A DNA stretch of 64,000 nucleotides from the NCBI GenBank assembly GCA_958299035.1, contig CATQJL010000223.1, forward strand, positions 4,334,359-4,398,358, read 5' to 3'. Below the pieces are notes generated by a model that was not told the origin of the DNA, ran no database searches, and was given only the letters and a program-made list of their open reading frames with translations. This DNA is from Cylicocyclus nassatus (Eukaryota > Nematoda > Chromadorea > Rhabditida > Strongylidae). Each line of letters starts with the position of its first letter. The stretch's first letter is position 1. Made by a program: the position numbers and the translations under genes. Below are positions 10,395 through 22,140 of this stretch, in pieces.

Positions 10395-12066
10395 TTTTCT
10401 AATTTTGTAATCGAGGGAAAAAAAAGTCCCCCGAATGAAATATCAGTGGTGTCATATCGAGCTGTTTTGCCTAACTTAAGCTAATGAAATGAATGTGAAT
10501 GAATAAATAAGTATTGCTAGTATCAGGTCATTACGTAAATTTTTTTATATCTTCTTCGTCTTTCTGTGGTGAATTCACTCGGTGAGGTTTCATATGGCAA
10601 ACTTGAAGAAAAGACAAAGGGCTATCTATTTTCTCATTTTTGTCTTCATGGACTTGAATTCAGTAAACATAAAGGCAATTCCCTCACGGCGCTCCAACTT
10701 ACATTTTCTTCTTGATCTTCTAAGCTCTCTCATTCTTCCTTTTCATTTGTTTTCATGAGTATCAGTAGTTATACGAAGCTATTCAGAAGTTTATGTTCTT
10801 TATTAGGGCAAACTGAAACCCTGCCAAAATGCTCAAATACGTTAAGAAATTCGAGTGTGACATCTTTAAGTAGAAAATCCACAACCTTCCACTTGATTTG
10901 GAAAAAGCAAGAAATCTTTCGTGCAAGTTATGAATTATTCAAAATGTAGCAAAACATGTGTGATGACCTATATAATATGGTGACTAATAAGCCTAGTGAG
11001 CCTGATGCTTCTCCAGTTCAGATCAAACAAAAGTCGAAAAAATGCGCAATGATGTTTCGAACTTCTGCTTCGCACAGTTTTGCTCGCTTGTAATAGACAA
11101 AAAGAAGATACGATGTGTAAAGAGCCTAAGGCAAGGTCCTTCACACAACAAACCCATCTGAAGAACTAGGAACCTCGTGAGAGTATCCACGGGTGATTCG
11201 ATTAGTCACTTCCTCAGTGACACTTCTCCTCTCATAGAAAAGATTACTTGAGGATCGATTCCTGCGCGTCGCATGTGTACTTCCACGCTTTACTCAGATT
11301 TCTAACTATTTTCTAGATTTGTAATGGCTATTATTCGTCCCTGTCCCCTATTTTGGAGCTTTCGCTCTGCTGACGCTTTCTCATTTTTTTCTCATTTCTC
11401 TTGCGTGATTCTAGTCCACAGACTTGTACATTATTCAGAAAGCGGCTTAAAAATGAATCGAATGCCAATTTAAACCAAGTTTTCCACATCACAATTGTTC
11501 TTTCGATTTTTATTAGTGTTGTCGTTTTGTATAGAGCTTTGCTTGGAATGAGAATTTCAATCATGAGGTGGACTCCAATTTCACCTGCACAAAGTCACTG
11601 TTGTGGTTAAATAAAAGCGTACTAACACTTTATTTTTGAACAAACATGTTTCTTCTTCCCTTGGGCTTTTACAAGCCCTACTTCGTCCAAGATTGTCTTC
11701 TATTTGCAGTTCTTCCTTCTTCACTTGAGGACACTCTTCTTCGCATGAGGCCACTAAGTGCTCCTTGGCTTTACTTTAGATGTACATAGTAGTATTCCGT
11801 TTCCCTGTAATTTTACTGTAGAACTAAAAGGGTTTCCAAAATGGATTCTTTTATAAAACGACTAAATGAGTTCTGGAAAAATTTATGAGCCGTAAGGGTC
11901 CACTTATTCAAAGATCTGATTTCTTGACGACATTCTTTGACGCATTTTCCGTTTTTGCTAATTTCTTTCATTTAGTTCGCTCATTTGCTCAGTAGGTAAC
12001 ACGAGCTCTTCACAAACATTCACTTTCAAAACTTCATCGCAGCCAACTTTGTGCATTCCATCTTAG
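10395..12066. other. no convincing feature
   Basis: AT-rich, short open frames only, no repeat shared with the rest of the window. The region probably is intergenic or intronic. Confidence 0.4.
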
Positions 12067-12365
12067 ACAAAGTAAAATTCGACCGTTTTTCCCCGATTTT
12101 CCCCTATAATCTGGTTAGATGTGAAGAGTACCTTCTTTATACTTGCACTACATTAAAGATTTGCTTTCACACAAAGTGCAACACATCCCTCTTTTCTCTA
12201 TGGCAGAACATCTGCGTCATTGCAAAAGAAGAAACGCATTTCCTCGATAAACTATGGTGTTCAGCCTTTCTCAAGTTCATTAGCAGCAGTTCTCTTTTTT
12301 ACTGCTCACTTATGCTAGCCCAGTCCAAAATTAGGCATTCGTTTAGAAACGACATTCTTGCATGA
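12067..12365 (+). CDS. candidate terminal exon, about 99 codons
   Basis: After TTCCATCTTAG a frame stays open for 99 codons in AT-rich DNA (KVKFDRFSPIFPYNLVRCEE at the start, ending ...RHSFRNDILA). That length is unlikely by chance at this composition. It is rich in Phe, Leu and Cys and has no clear domain. No upstream exon was found, and no initiating ATG lies at its head. Confidence 0.3.
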
Positions 12366-13349
12366 GTATTTACTATTTCGTGTCACATCGCTATTAGTAG
12401 TCATCCTAGCATCTTCCGTATGAAATCCACTAACGATTTCCTTTCCAAAGGTTTTTGACGTAACTGAAATAAGAGACTTGACTATTCATTCCCTCATTTG
12501 AGTAAGTGATTCAGTGAGTAATTTCTACCCCACAGGTGCCTCTTATTCACAGCTGACCATGCGTATTACTAATAAGCCGTAAATAGTCATTAGTATCTTG
12601 AAAGGTATGCAGTATCGGATTACGCTCAGCACGAAATTATCGCTGCTATAGCTTTGGAATGAAGTCATTGAACTTTCGGTATGAATCTTGATGGAATTAT
12701 AGTCTGTTTCCACTGTGCGCACAACAAAAGAAAACAATCTAATCCGAACAATTCCTCTATTGCGAATTATACAGATCAGTGTTTGAAGCAAAAATAGAAG
12801 GTTTAACCAAAAGTTCTACTACACCATTTCCAAAAAACGTAACTTTGAACGGTACCAATATATCTGCAGAAAATACGTGTCAAAATGACTATATCATGCT
12901 CCGCTCCTTCTGATGGCCTTAAACTGCTTCCTATCATTGTCTTACTGCAAAGTTAAAAATAGAACAATGATATATCCGTTTTCGATGATTTTGAACACTC
13001 CTGTCAGAAATCAAAAATATGCGGTAATATCAAAACAGTCATTAAATTAAATTCCAAGACATATTTTGACTTATGCTTGTAACGGTTTGGATCTTCTTTT
13101 AGATCTTTTCGATCTGGCCTGCTCAAAATCACCGCAACACGAATGGTGTCACTTTTCTATATTTAACTCTACATTCAGAAAGTAGAAAGCATCTAAGGAG
13201 CCATTAGGACATCACATATAGTACTGATTTATTTGCTTGCGAGTAGTTATACTTTCGCATCCGAAAAATCATGCTTACATTGATCCATACTCTCAAAGCT
13301 ATGCGTTGTGCACATGCTGCTTTTTTAGTTTTCAGCTCTTCTGTGTTCC
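12366..13349. other. no convincing feature
   Basis: AT-rich with scattered short frames on both strands; no supported exon, hairpin or repeat. Confidence 0.4.
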
Positions 13350-13548
13350 TCATTCCGTTTTGGGAGAGCGACAGACGAATCGGGATGGAGGCAAAGCGGT
13401 TTTTTGCGGCAATGTACAAATTGAGTTCACTTCACTAGGCTGAAAAGTTTGTCGAGACACGTTTTGTGAAGCAGTTGCCATCTTCTTGACCTCCACAGAC
13501 ATCGCCTTTATCTTTGACAAAAATAATCTAGATATTTCTATATGGGTT
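13350..13548 (-). CDS. candidate terminal exon, 65 codons, unknown product
   Basis: Preceded by a strong acceptor (CATTTACAATTTTCCAG). After one split-codon base it reads THIEISRLFLSKIKAMSVEV and on through a Ser/Thr/Gln/Pro-rich tail to TGA. An internal ATG (MSVEVKKMATASQNV) could also start a 50-residue product. The tail contains several basic-Ser/Thr spots. The required upstream exon must end two bases into a codon and was not found. On the plus strand a shorter frame with an acceptor (TTAGTTTTCAG) overlaps. Confidence 0.4.
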
Positions 13549-14017
13549 CTGGAAAATTGTAAATGAACACCCCCATTACAATTCTTTATGATTTTGGAAA
13601 AATTGCAGAGGACAACCAGAATCCTTGTAATTTTTTTCAAAGAAAGGAGACAGTGAGCCTCCTCTTCCGTCTCTCAGGACACTAATAGTAGCGACCTTCT
13701 GCTCTCTGTTTATAATCTTTTAGGTCATATGTTTTGACAATGTGCTTTTTGTGCCGCAGATGACGTGCAGCTGTCCGAGCTCCGCCTCTTTGGGCGCGAC
13801 CCATCCAAATCGCCTTGTTTTCTTATGATTATTTAACACAGTTTAATATTTGGTTTGAATGAATTGTAATTTACCACCGCTATCAAGGAATTGAAGCATT
13901 ATTAAAAGCCCACCATAAAACCCCTCTTTGCAGATTTTCAACACAATCTTTGCACAAAAAATGACCTTTGGTTAAGGGCAATCAAAGTTAGCAAGAACCC
14001 ACTGTCAAAGGACATCA

Positions 14018-14281
14018 TCACACGAACGAGTAGCATTCCATCTTATTTCTAACGTCCAACATCTGCGCCGATTCCCGCCCGTCTTGAATCTCTTTCAAAT
14101 GGCCAGTTGCAGTTCGTGCGGACGTGCTTGGGTGCTTCATTAAGCCTTTAACGACGCATTTGAACAGAGCCGATTGGGTAAATAATGCTGTTGGCTGGTG
14201 CTTTGAGCAAGTGTTTCGAGGTGGTAGATATTTCTTTGAACATACTGTGTGATCTTGGTGCTGCTCACTTTCTTCGTTCAT
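14018..14281 (-). CDS. 87-codon ORF with real ATG, unknown product
   Basis: Starts MNEESEQHQDHTVCSKKYLP and ends NKMECYSFV. It is hydrophilic, has five Cys, and is GC-richer than the flanks. TATAAAAG lies just upstream of the ATG, too close to serve as an ordinary TATA box for this start. A second minus frame overlapping the start ends in a donor-like AAA|GTGAGC, so the ORF might instead be read as a different exon. It sits immediately beside the mariner-like MITE at 14428. Confidence 0.35.
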   Translation of the reverse strand: MNEESEQHQDHTVCSKKYLPPRNTCSKHQPTALFTQSALFKCVVKGLMKHPSTSARTATGHLKEIQDGRESAQMLDVRNKMECYSFV

Positions 14282-14427
14282 AATCTTTTATACCCTCATT
14301 TGCTAGATTTGCGTTGTTTCTTTGCATTTTGAAATGTTGTATATGCTGTTCACTATTGTTTCCGATTGCCTGCGGAGGTAACGATTGGCTTGAGAGTATT
14401 ATATTCGAAGGCCGAATAGAACTTATA

Positions 14428-15411
14428 GTAGGTCGTTTCAAGAGTAATTTCGCTTTTTTCAAACGGGCACCACATTTGACGGAACAAAGGTTTCTAAGAG
14501 ATCTTGGAGGCATTCGATCTGAATTTCATTCTCTTTCCAATGGTTATGAAATTGTTGCAAAACAGTCAATAAGCTTTCAGAAAATATCCAAAATCTGCAA
14601 CCCATGCTTTTTGAGATGGTCAAGTTTTACAATTTTTAAAACTTTCATATCAATCCTCAGAAGGAGTTCAAGTAACTATTCGATAGAGTAAACCTCATAG
14701 AATACAGTACTATTTTTTACTCCTTTCCATAGCTTGTCATACATGTTTAACAGAATTCTCAGCTAAATCCTCGTAGAACATCAAAAGAAGAGCAGCTCGC
14801 GCACTATTCGATGCAGCATTTTCTCCTCTTTCTAACAGATGTTTTTTGTTTCCGATTCGTTTAATCGGGGAAATCATCATAACTCATTTTTTTAGCGGGC
14901 CCCAGGCTGTACCCGAAAAACTCGAAATTTGATATTTCGAATCCGTAAACTCTCATTTGCATTGTAAAATCAATACTAAGTCATATACCATCTCGGAAGT
15001 ATCAAATTCCGAATAATTACCGTTGTTTGATGCGATTGTGGCTGACGTAGGCCTGCCAAAATCCGATGGTTTTGTTAAAAAAATCTTTTAAAAAATTACG
15101 GCGTGCTAGGAAAAAGAGAAAAAAAGCGGTGCTGTATTCTGTAAGGTTTACTCTATCGAATCGTTACTTGAACTCCTTCTGAGGATTGATATGAAAGTTT
15201 TAAAAAATTGTGGAACTTGACCATCTCAAAAAGCATGGGTCGCAGATTTTGGTTATTTTCTGAAAGCTCATTGAGTGTTTTGCAAATTTCATAACCATTA
15301 GAAAGAGAATGAAATTCTGAATCGAATGCTTCCAAGATCTCTTAGAAACCTTTGTTCCATCAAATGTGGTACCCGTTTGAAAAAAGCGAAATTACTTTTG
15401 AAACGACCTAA
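14428..15411 (+). mobile_element. mariner-like MITE family M, copy 1
   Basis: The ends are GTAGGTCGTTTC... and ...GAAACGACCTAA, flanked by TA (14426-14427, 15412-15413). Terminal inverted repeats are about 270 bp (from AGTAATTTCGCTTTTTTCAAACG inward to CTCTATCGAAT). The first base of the left end has mutated from T to G. The 450-bp core (GGGCCCCAGGCTGTACCCG and neighbours) is shared with the copy at 46116-47135 but in the opposite orientation. 984 bp; no transposase. TTAGGTYG ends with TA targets are a mariner signature. Confidence 0.85.
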
Positions 15412-15676
15412 TATTATACATTCAACTTATATTATACATACAGAAGCTCATGTCTACCTCATTTGGTGATTTTGGTGTGTATATCTCGAGCAAAAACTTC
15501 TAGGATTCTTGTTCATCAAATCTGAAAGGCATACTCTGCTTTGTGATGGATTTTTTGATGCCAACAGTTGCTATTCTAGTGCAAATTGCTAGCGATCAAC
15601 ATGAGCAGCAAAGTAAATTTGCTCAATAATGAATATTACCCTTGAACTTGCGTAAAGAAGGAATCAGAAGAAATAA

Positions 15677-15990
15677 TTTCTGTTCCGAAAAGTATTCTTG
15701 CCATCAGCTATGTCCCCGTTAAATTTTGCAAAACCATTTAGCAGTGAATATGCCAAATGCTCTTTTCCCTTCAATTGCTAAAACAACCAAAATTCGGAAA
15801 CAAGGGGAATTGTTTCTGTTCCAAAAAGCATTTTTGCGTTCACTTTTCAAGTCCAGTTTTGCAGAAAGGGTTTTGCAGCCGCATCCGTCTAATTCTCTTG
15901 CAACTTTTTCTTTCTATCGGCATCTTACAAAGAGAACTGAGAGAAACTAATGTCTGTTTCAGACAGTATTCTTGCCTTTTTTCATCATTC
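15677..15990 (+). repeat. degenerate tandem repeat, three units of about 137 bp, overlapping an ORF
   Basis: TTTCTGTTCCGAAAAGTATT at 15677, TTTCTGTTCCAAAAAGCATT at 15811 and GTCTGTTTCAGACAGTATTC at 15952 mark three weakly alike units. The first two cover part of a plus-strand frame (15742-15950) that follows ACCATTTAG, contains an ATG (MPNALFPSIAKTTKIRKQGE...) and runs 69 codons. Whether that frame is coding is doubtful. Confidence 0.35.
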
Positions 15991-16153
15991 TAATTTTGCA
16001 GATATTTTGATCTACCGTATTCGTTACAAATTCTCCCGCAAATTCGTCTTTCTGATTGAATCGGCCAAAGCTCAGAATGAGTACTTTTAAACTTTTTAAG
16101 CTTCCTGAACCAAAAACTTTCGCTCCACTTTTCGTTACATGGATACTATAGAT

Positions 16154-16333
16154 TTAGCATGAACTGTAGCCATCCCTTTTTTGCGTTTCTCCATCACGCT
16201 TTACCATTCTGTAAAAACCTTTCAACACCTCGTTCATTAGGCTTGTACTGTAATGCATGTGTGAGATGAAATGAAATCTTGTGAAATCTGCTCTGTATTT
16301 TTGAAGCATACAGAGGAGCCAAGCTTGTAAAAG
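16154..16333 (-). CDS. candidate terminal exon, 59 codons, unknown product
   Basis: After a strong acceptor (TTGGGAAATTTTCAG) the frame reads LLQAWLLCMLQKYRADFTRF and continues to a stop after ...KRDGYSSC. A donor-like ATG|GTAAAG inside the frame (about 16208) could end the exon earlier. Mixed composition with a hydrophobic head; no known motif. Confidence 0.35.
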   Translation of the reverse strand, partial: LLQAWLLCMLQKYRADFTRFHFISHMHYSTSLMNEVLKGFYRMVKRDGETQKRDGYSSC

Positions 16334-16517
16334 CTGAAAATTTCCCAATAAATAACCGGCTGCTATATGTATAAGGGTATTTGAGTTATCTAAAAACTGA
16401 TAATCGGAGGGAAATGAGTAGGATAGTAGATAGTAAGATTCAGTAGGATCTATAATCCCATCTATTTAAACTGCCCGGAAATATAAAAGTCTTTGTTTTT
16501 GGAAAGGACCGGATGGA

Positions 16518-16570
16518 CTTGTTGGGTGAGAAAATGGTGTACATTCGACACCATTTTCTCACCCAACAAG
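16518..16570. repeat. perfect 23-bp hairpin, 7-base loop
   Basis: Arms 16518-16540 and 16548-16570 are exact complements (GTTGGGTGAGAAAATGGTGT is the core of the left arm); the loop is ACATTCG. No T-rich or MITE context surrounds it. Confidence 0.95.
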
Positions 16571-17040
16571 TATGACAATTAAACATAAGTACCAATTATA
16601 AAAAAAGAAATTCATATCACACCAAGTGCTTCACTATGTTGCACAGCGCTGCAAATACATATGATCAGAGTAAAAGAGGGAAATTCCTAAATTCCTAACG
16701 GCGACATGGTATACAGACGCAAACGGTTGCTTGGTTTTCTTTTGTTTATTTACTTATTTAATTATTGCATAGAAGAACCTATGCTCTTTTTTGAAACTGA
16801 AACTAATCTCTTCTGAGTTGTGAGCATTTCTATTTTCAAACTGGCGCTTCTTCTGCTTTTACAATGTTCGCAATTAGTTGTTCCTTAGCTACTTCTCAAT
16901 CGATCCTAACGACATACTTCATTGATTGTTTCTACCACAAAGAGGGAAGCGCTTGACGGTTGTAATTTGCTGCTTTTCTGCTGATTGCAAAATGTTCTCT
17001 TAAAAACTAGCATTAGATAGATGCAACATATTCAGTCGTC

Positions 17041-17077
17041 AAGATGGTACGTAGATCTTCCATCTACGTACCATCTT
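17041..17077. repeat. perfect 16-bp hairpin, 5-base loop
   Basis: AAGATGGTACGTAGAT (17041-17056) and ATCTACGTACCATCTT (17062-17077) pair exactly around CTTCC. Same style as the hairpin at 16518. Confidence 0.95.
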
Positions 17078-18608
17078 ACCATTTACGGATTGTTAGTGGG
17101 TTGGAAAAGCTGCAAGCTGCAAAACGATGACGTGGTAGCATATTGAGATTCACAACTTGGTGACGCGATCTTCATAAGAAATTCACTTTGCTTGCTCCGA
17201 AAAAGACCCTTTGCGTTGTCGACATAAAGCCTGTTCAAATTTATGAAGCTTGCAGTCTGAGGTTTCTCGTGGTTGATATGGTGATGAATTCATTTTTCTA
17301 TTAAATGGCTCACTGCCTCTGATGTGATCTTGTAATAATAATCTGTGTCCACACTGACATCACTCTCCTCAATCCAGGAAAGTTTTATAAAGCTTTCTTT
17401 GCTTTTGTGTAACTGTCGATTTCTCAAGTTAGCTTCTTCAACCAGAAATTTTGTGCAATTTCACTATGAATTTGGTGTAACCCATATGAATTTTCGCCGA
17501 TAACCGCGGTAGCTCCTTTAGCACCAGCTTAAAAGAAATTCTTCATTGCTGCAAACTTCTCTTCTATGTTTAAGAAAAATTCCAAGCGCCTAGTCAGCGC
17601 TAACTGCAAACTCCTCCTTCAGCATCCTCTTGCCTATAATACGATTTACTTCAAAAAAGTCACTTTTCAACGAACAAAGCATGTACCCGTAATTGCGAAA
17701 ATTAGATTTAATTCTTTCTGATTTTTGGTAGCACTTGGAGCTTGAGCACTTCATACATCTAATGCGATTACTTTGCTAGACTTGGAGATCCTTTTTGATG
17801 CATCAGCGTGGCAATTTGTGCTGCAAATTGTTACCTTTGATTTAGCAAAAACTCAAAAAGTTAATCGAATTTGCCTCAGAATAGAACCTTTGCATTTTTG
17901 CTACACATCGATCTTTTGCCCTCTTGTACTGAGAAAAAAATTTGAAATTTATGAGGATTGAGTGACAAATTATCTCAAAGTATTGCTGTGCGCGGGAAAG
18001 AGGAGAAAGTACATCTTTAACATTTCGATTGTCCAGCAATTTTGTTTTATAAGTTATGGTCACTTTCAGAAGAAGAATTTTTCAGAATCACAATTTGTCA
18101 ATGTAGAATGATCAGAGTGATTCGCATTTCCATTTTCGGGTGTATTTAGTCAGAGTTTCTTTCCACACTATGCATCAAGGAAGTATTTCCTCTTCGAGCT
18201 GCTGGCTCCTGTACAACATGCCCCATCGGTTGAACACAATTGTAACTAGATAGAAAATACTGAATTTCATTCACTTTCTGCCTTCGTGGATTTTCACGTC
18301 ATTGTGCTCAAAAGAACAATATTTTGCAGAAGGCGGGTGCAAGGATTATAATTTGAATCAAAACTGAATAAAGAATTCGAAAATGCTTTAGAAAACCAAC
18401 ATCAAACCCAACGGTAAAGTGGAGAAGAATCTTTTCGGCTCCTAAAAATGTAAAATGGATTCTTCCCGTTATTTATATTGAAGAAGAGGACTCAGATCAT
18501 TTTTTCCATAATTGAATAAGGATAACCTGAGCATACATATGTATTTTTCAGAAGTGAATGATAATCCGAAATTTTGGACAAGAAATGTGCTGTATATATA
18601 GACATGGG
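17078..18608. other. no convincing feature
   Basis: AT-rich; a minus frame of 73 codons at 17842-18063 and a plus frame of 62 codons at 17773 lack splice or start support. Confidence 0.4.
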
Positions 18609-18680
18609 ATGGGTACTTATAGAAAGATTATTGCTAGTCTCTTTGTTCTCGCTTTAGCTTTTGCTGCAAGACCGACCTAA
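18609..18680 (+). CDS. 23-codon ORF that is a clean signal peptide
   Basis: The ATG opens MGTYRKIIASLFVLALAFAA and stops after RPT. The pattern (basic start, ten-residue hydrophobic core, Ala-x-Ala exit) is an ideal secretion signal, and TATATATA lies about 20 bp upstream. A GT donor is absent before the stop; the only donor-like site is a GC type (GCT|GCAAGA), whose phase does not fit the next open stretch (18870-19030, after TCTCCTTAG, which reads LRIASARSYQTKRDDKRRKV to TGA). Either a truncated gene, an unrecognised splice, or chance. Confidence 0.3.
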   Translation: MGTYRKIIASLFVLALAFAARPT

Positions 18681-19658
18681 TTTTGGATCCTCTAGAGCTC
18701 GATCTTTGAGATTTACTATTTTTGTCGCCTTTCTCGATAGTACAAGAGTATAGAGATTAAGTGTTCATTGTGACTAAATTTATCTATTATACTTTTATCT
18801 TTTGCAAAATCCGCACCAAAATAGACCTTGCTATTGCTGCAGTCATTTGCTATTTTTGTCTCTCCTTAGGTCTCCGGATAGCTTCCGCCCGTAGCTACCA
18901 GACCAAAAGAGATGACAAGCGCCGCAAAGTTCTGACGTCATTCGTGCAATTGCGTATTCCATTCTCGGCTAATAGTGCTGCTAAAAATGACGGAGAACTT
19001 CTGCGGACACTTCTACTGCTACTTGAGTGATCAAAGTACGCAATATTTCTAGTTTTACATAGCTCATAGCCTATTCTTTTGATTGATGCATGATATCAGC
19101 ATGCTAAGAGCTTGTCTTTGTCATATCTTTTTGCGCTGGCTTATTATTAAAATATTGCTCCACACTCCGGAGTTCGCAGTCTAATGGATTACTTTGCATC
19201 TCGCTAGCATAACGGCGCGTGCCTTTGTGTAGTTTCAAAATTCCCGCCTCACTCATTCAGTGCGATACCGTACAATACGGTAACGTGTTTTTTCGTAGCG
19301 TAAAAGTTTAGCCACTTTATCTCAATAGAAAGAGATTTTGAGCATGTCAGTAACAGCAGTTAGTCATGCTGCAGGTAATCCCGAGTCAAGACACTTCTTA
19401 AGTTTTTCTCTTGCTCGCCTCTACTAGACTGGCATATAGGGTAGAACGCATTTCGTATGTCCGTTCACATGTTCGCCTCAACTCTTGCTGGAATCAGGCT
19501 GCTTTTATTCAATATTAGCGTTGAAAAGGAAATTCTTTGTTGTTTTCCGCTAAATTTGATGTTTCGTAGGATATCGGTGATACCTCTCACATATTATTTT
19601 GGATTCGCCTTGTTGCTTTGCTATGAAAAACACATTCTTTTTTTTCCAACCTAATGTG
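18681..19658. other. mostly no feature; one possible exon
   Basis: Apart from the open stretch 18870-19030 noted with the signal-peptide ORF, a short frame 19329-19373 (acceptor CTCAATAG, KEILSMSVTAVSHAA, donor GCAG|GTAATC) is the only candidate. AACCTAA at 19648 looks like a lone mariner end. Confidence 0.3.
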
Positions 19659-20331
19659 TTAAGTTGCTGCAAAAGTTCTATCGCATTCGTTTTTGAAGAA
19701 ATCATAGCTTCTTGATCTTTCAACGGATTGCACAAGTTTACATTCGCTAGATAGAGGAAATCCTTCTCTTTGTGGTGGTGCCCTTGCTAATCAAGGGATA
19801 GCTTTTGGGAAGCAGGTGAATAAAATCACTTCAACTTCGGTCATTTGGAATTGGGATGTAAAATCTGAAATTTGCGATAAAATCTTGAGCAAGCAGTAAA
19901 GTCTTTTGGTCCACAGTTTTCAGCAGTGCAGAGTTTGTGCAAAATGAGCGTTTCTGTGGAAAGTTATGATTTTCCAAAAAAATGCCAAAAATCAAATTCG
20001 CTCTTTTGTACCGTTTACAAAAAACAATTATTCACAGAGATGCTCTTTTCACTCTGCACTGTTGGAAATTGTGAATCGAAAAACTTATTATACTGCTTGC
20101 TCGGAATCTTATCGCAAGTTTCAAATTTTTCAGCCTAACTCAAAATGACCAAAGTTGGAGTAATTTTATTCTCCTGTTTTCATCTCAAAAGATGTCATAT
20201 ACTAGAGGGCAGCAAAGGGACTATCAAAAAAAAGGTTTCCTCTATCTAGCAAAATTGAGCTTGTGCAATTTCGTTGAGAGAGCAAGAAGGCATATTTCAA
20301 ATGGTGCGACAGAGCTTTTGCATCAACTTAA
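19659..20331. mobile_element. mariner-like foldback MITE
   Basis: TTAAGTTGCTGCAAAAG at the left end pairs with CTTTTGCATCAACTTAA ending at 20331. The arms run about 290 bp, passing GCTAGATAGAGGAAA, GGTGAATAAAAT and GAGCAAGCAGTA, so almost the whole 673-bp element is palindromic. TA follows the right end (20332-20333); the left flank is TG, so the target duplication is decayed. No coding capacity. Confidence 0.8.
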
Positions 20332-20333
20332 TA

Positions 20334-20988
20334 CAGGGTGTCCCAAAAATGTGCCTACTGTATGATTGTTTATAACTTTCTTGCATTGAAGTATTTCGAG
20401 AAGCTTTAGGTACTTTTGTAGAGCTGGCCTTAACTTGAAAGCACAGATCTCTCTTCCTTACTGTAGAATTACGGTAGAAACTTCAAGCATAAGGTGTCAC
20501 TATGCAAAAAAACTGGTTTTTCAAAAAATTTCAAAAAAAAATTTGAGAACTTGTGTAATATGACTTCTATGGACGCTGAGTTTAGTACTCAACTATGTAC
20601 AATATTGCGAAGCTTTCAAAACAACGTAAACGCACTTTTTAGGAATACTTAAAAAGGCCGCTACTGCTTACCTCGCATAACTTTTTAATGAAGCATTATA
20701 AAGACTTGCGAACTTCATATTTAGAATCAACAGCTCAAATTGGCCCAGTATGAGAGTTTTCAGGTCATATTATTCCCTTTCTGGGTTAAAATATGGCCTT
20801 TCATGACTCAAAACCCTCTTCAAAGTTTTTACCGTAACCCTGCAGTAATGAGAGCCGTCCGAAATCCGCTCCATATCGCAGATCTATGTTGAAGCCAGCC
20901 CTACAAAATGGCACTTAAAGCTTCTCAAAAGACTTCATAAGGAAGAATTTGACAATCAAACAGTAGGAACATTTTTTGGGACATCCTG
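20334..20988. mobile_element. Tc1-like MITE, CAGGGTGTCCC ends, copy 1
   Basis: CAGGGTGTCCCAAAAATGTG at the left and CATTTTTTGGGACATCCTG at the right, flanked by TA at 20332-20333 and 20989-20990. Arms match for about 190 bp (CTACTGTATGATTGT, GAGAAGCTTTA, TGTAGAGCTGGC). 655 bp, no coding capacity. It sits in the TA that closes the preceding mariner-like element. Confidence 0.9.
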
Positions 20989-21257
20989 TATTATGACTGT
21001 CAAATCCTTTTTCAGTGAGACAAATATATTTAGAAAACATTCAAACCCCCTGTGCAAATTTGTTGGTTGAAAAAGAGAAACTCTTCAGCAAAAATCTTTT
21101 CTTGGTAAAGCCTGTAAATGAATTTATACAACTTTGATTATAGAAGCATGGAACCGAGAATGGCAAACTTCAGTGCTGCAGATGTTACAATTATTTTTGT
21201 TGTATTTCTTGCACCTTATGTAGTGCTCGATCATAATTGCTAATGCGGATATGAGGC

Positions 21258-21542
21258 CTAAGACATGTGATCGTTTTGAATCAGTTTAGAGGCTTTGAAG
21301 GTTTGTGGGTACAGAAGGATATTGAAGAGGTTTTGATGAACCTTGACTTTCTTTGCATTTTGCTTTTCTATATTTTTGATAGTACCATTGATATGACTTT
21401 TAGCCGGGCATTCAAAGAGGCGCGGATCCCTTTGTTTTCTCCATTTTTTTTTGTAGCGATTTGTTTTGCTGTTACCGCCATCAAGTAAGCCGTAAAAATT
21501 GCAATTAGTGCAATGAGCTAAGTGCAGTTGAGAAGAGAACAA
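21258..21542 (+). other. open frame with donor, unresolved strand
   Basis: A plus frame (FRGFEGLWVQKDIEEVLMN... VAICFAVTAI) runs from TTGAATCAG at 21284 to a GTAAGC donor at 21486 and carries a hydrophobic stretch. The minus strand is open for 94 codons over the same bases. Neither has a second line of support. Confidence 0.2.
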
Positions 21543-21736
21543 AGAAGTATTTTGCCTTGATTAGCATTGGAATGGGTTTGTCTCTAAGCGCTAGACGAGT
21601 TATAGTAGTTCATTAGCTCTTTCAACGGTGCACTCCGAAAAGCCCCAAATTACTGATAGCGAGACAAACCAGGGGCTGTGGAAAACCATTGAACTTATTA
21701 TAAACTAAACAGAGGACAAGAAGCAGGTTGCATGAA

Positions 21737-22140
21737 CAGGTGCCCAAAAAATGTTCGTACTTTGTGATCGTTACTATGTCTCTTGTTTCAATGTCTTTTT
21801 CTGCTCTTAGTCGAATATTCCATACAGCAAAGCTGGCTTCAACTCAGATAGACAGCATAGAGCGTATCACAAATTCTCTTCATTACGGTAGGATCGCAAT
21901 AAGAACTTCCGGCACGCTGCGCCATTGTGAAAAAGGCTGTTGAGAAAAAATATCCTGATAAATCCGAAAATTTGTGCAGCCGGAACTTGTGTGCTGATTA
22001 CACTATACGGCTCTATAATTAAGCCTTTCAAATAGTGTCACCAAATTTTTAAGGAACTTAATAAAGAGGCTTTACTGTATTACTGGCATAAATCGTAAAA
22101 AAAAAGCACTATAGCGCGCGAACTTCATTCATATCAAACA
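21737..22140. mobile_element. diverged partial copy 2 of the CAGGGTGTCCC MITE
   Basis: CAGGTGCCCAAAAAATGTTC at 21737 matches the left end of the element at 20334, followed by parallels to its AGAGCTGGCCTTAACT, TTACGGTAG, AAGGCCGCTACTG and CGAACTTCAT blocks in the same order. The right end was not found. Open frames here (21728-21943 plus; 22109-22297 minus nearby) should therefore be treated with suspicion. Confidence 0.55.

Noticed and set aside
16518..16570. Hairpin as a microRNA precursor
   Set aside because: A perfect 23-bp stem with a 7-base loop is shorter than animal precursors and lacks mismatches; no known miRNA matches.
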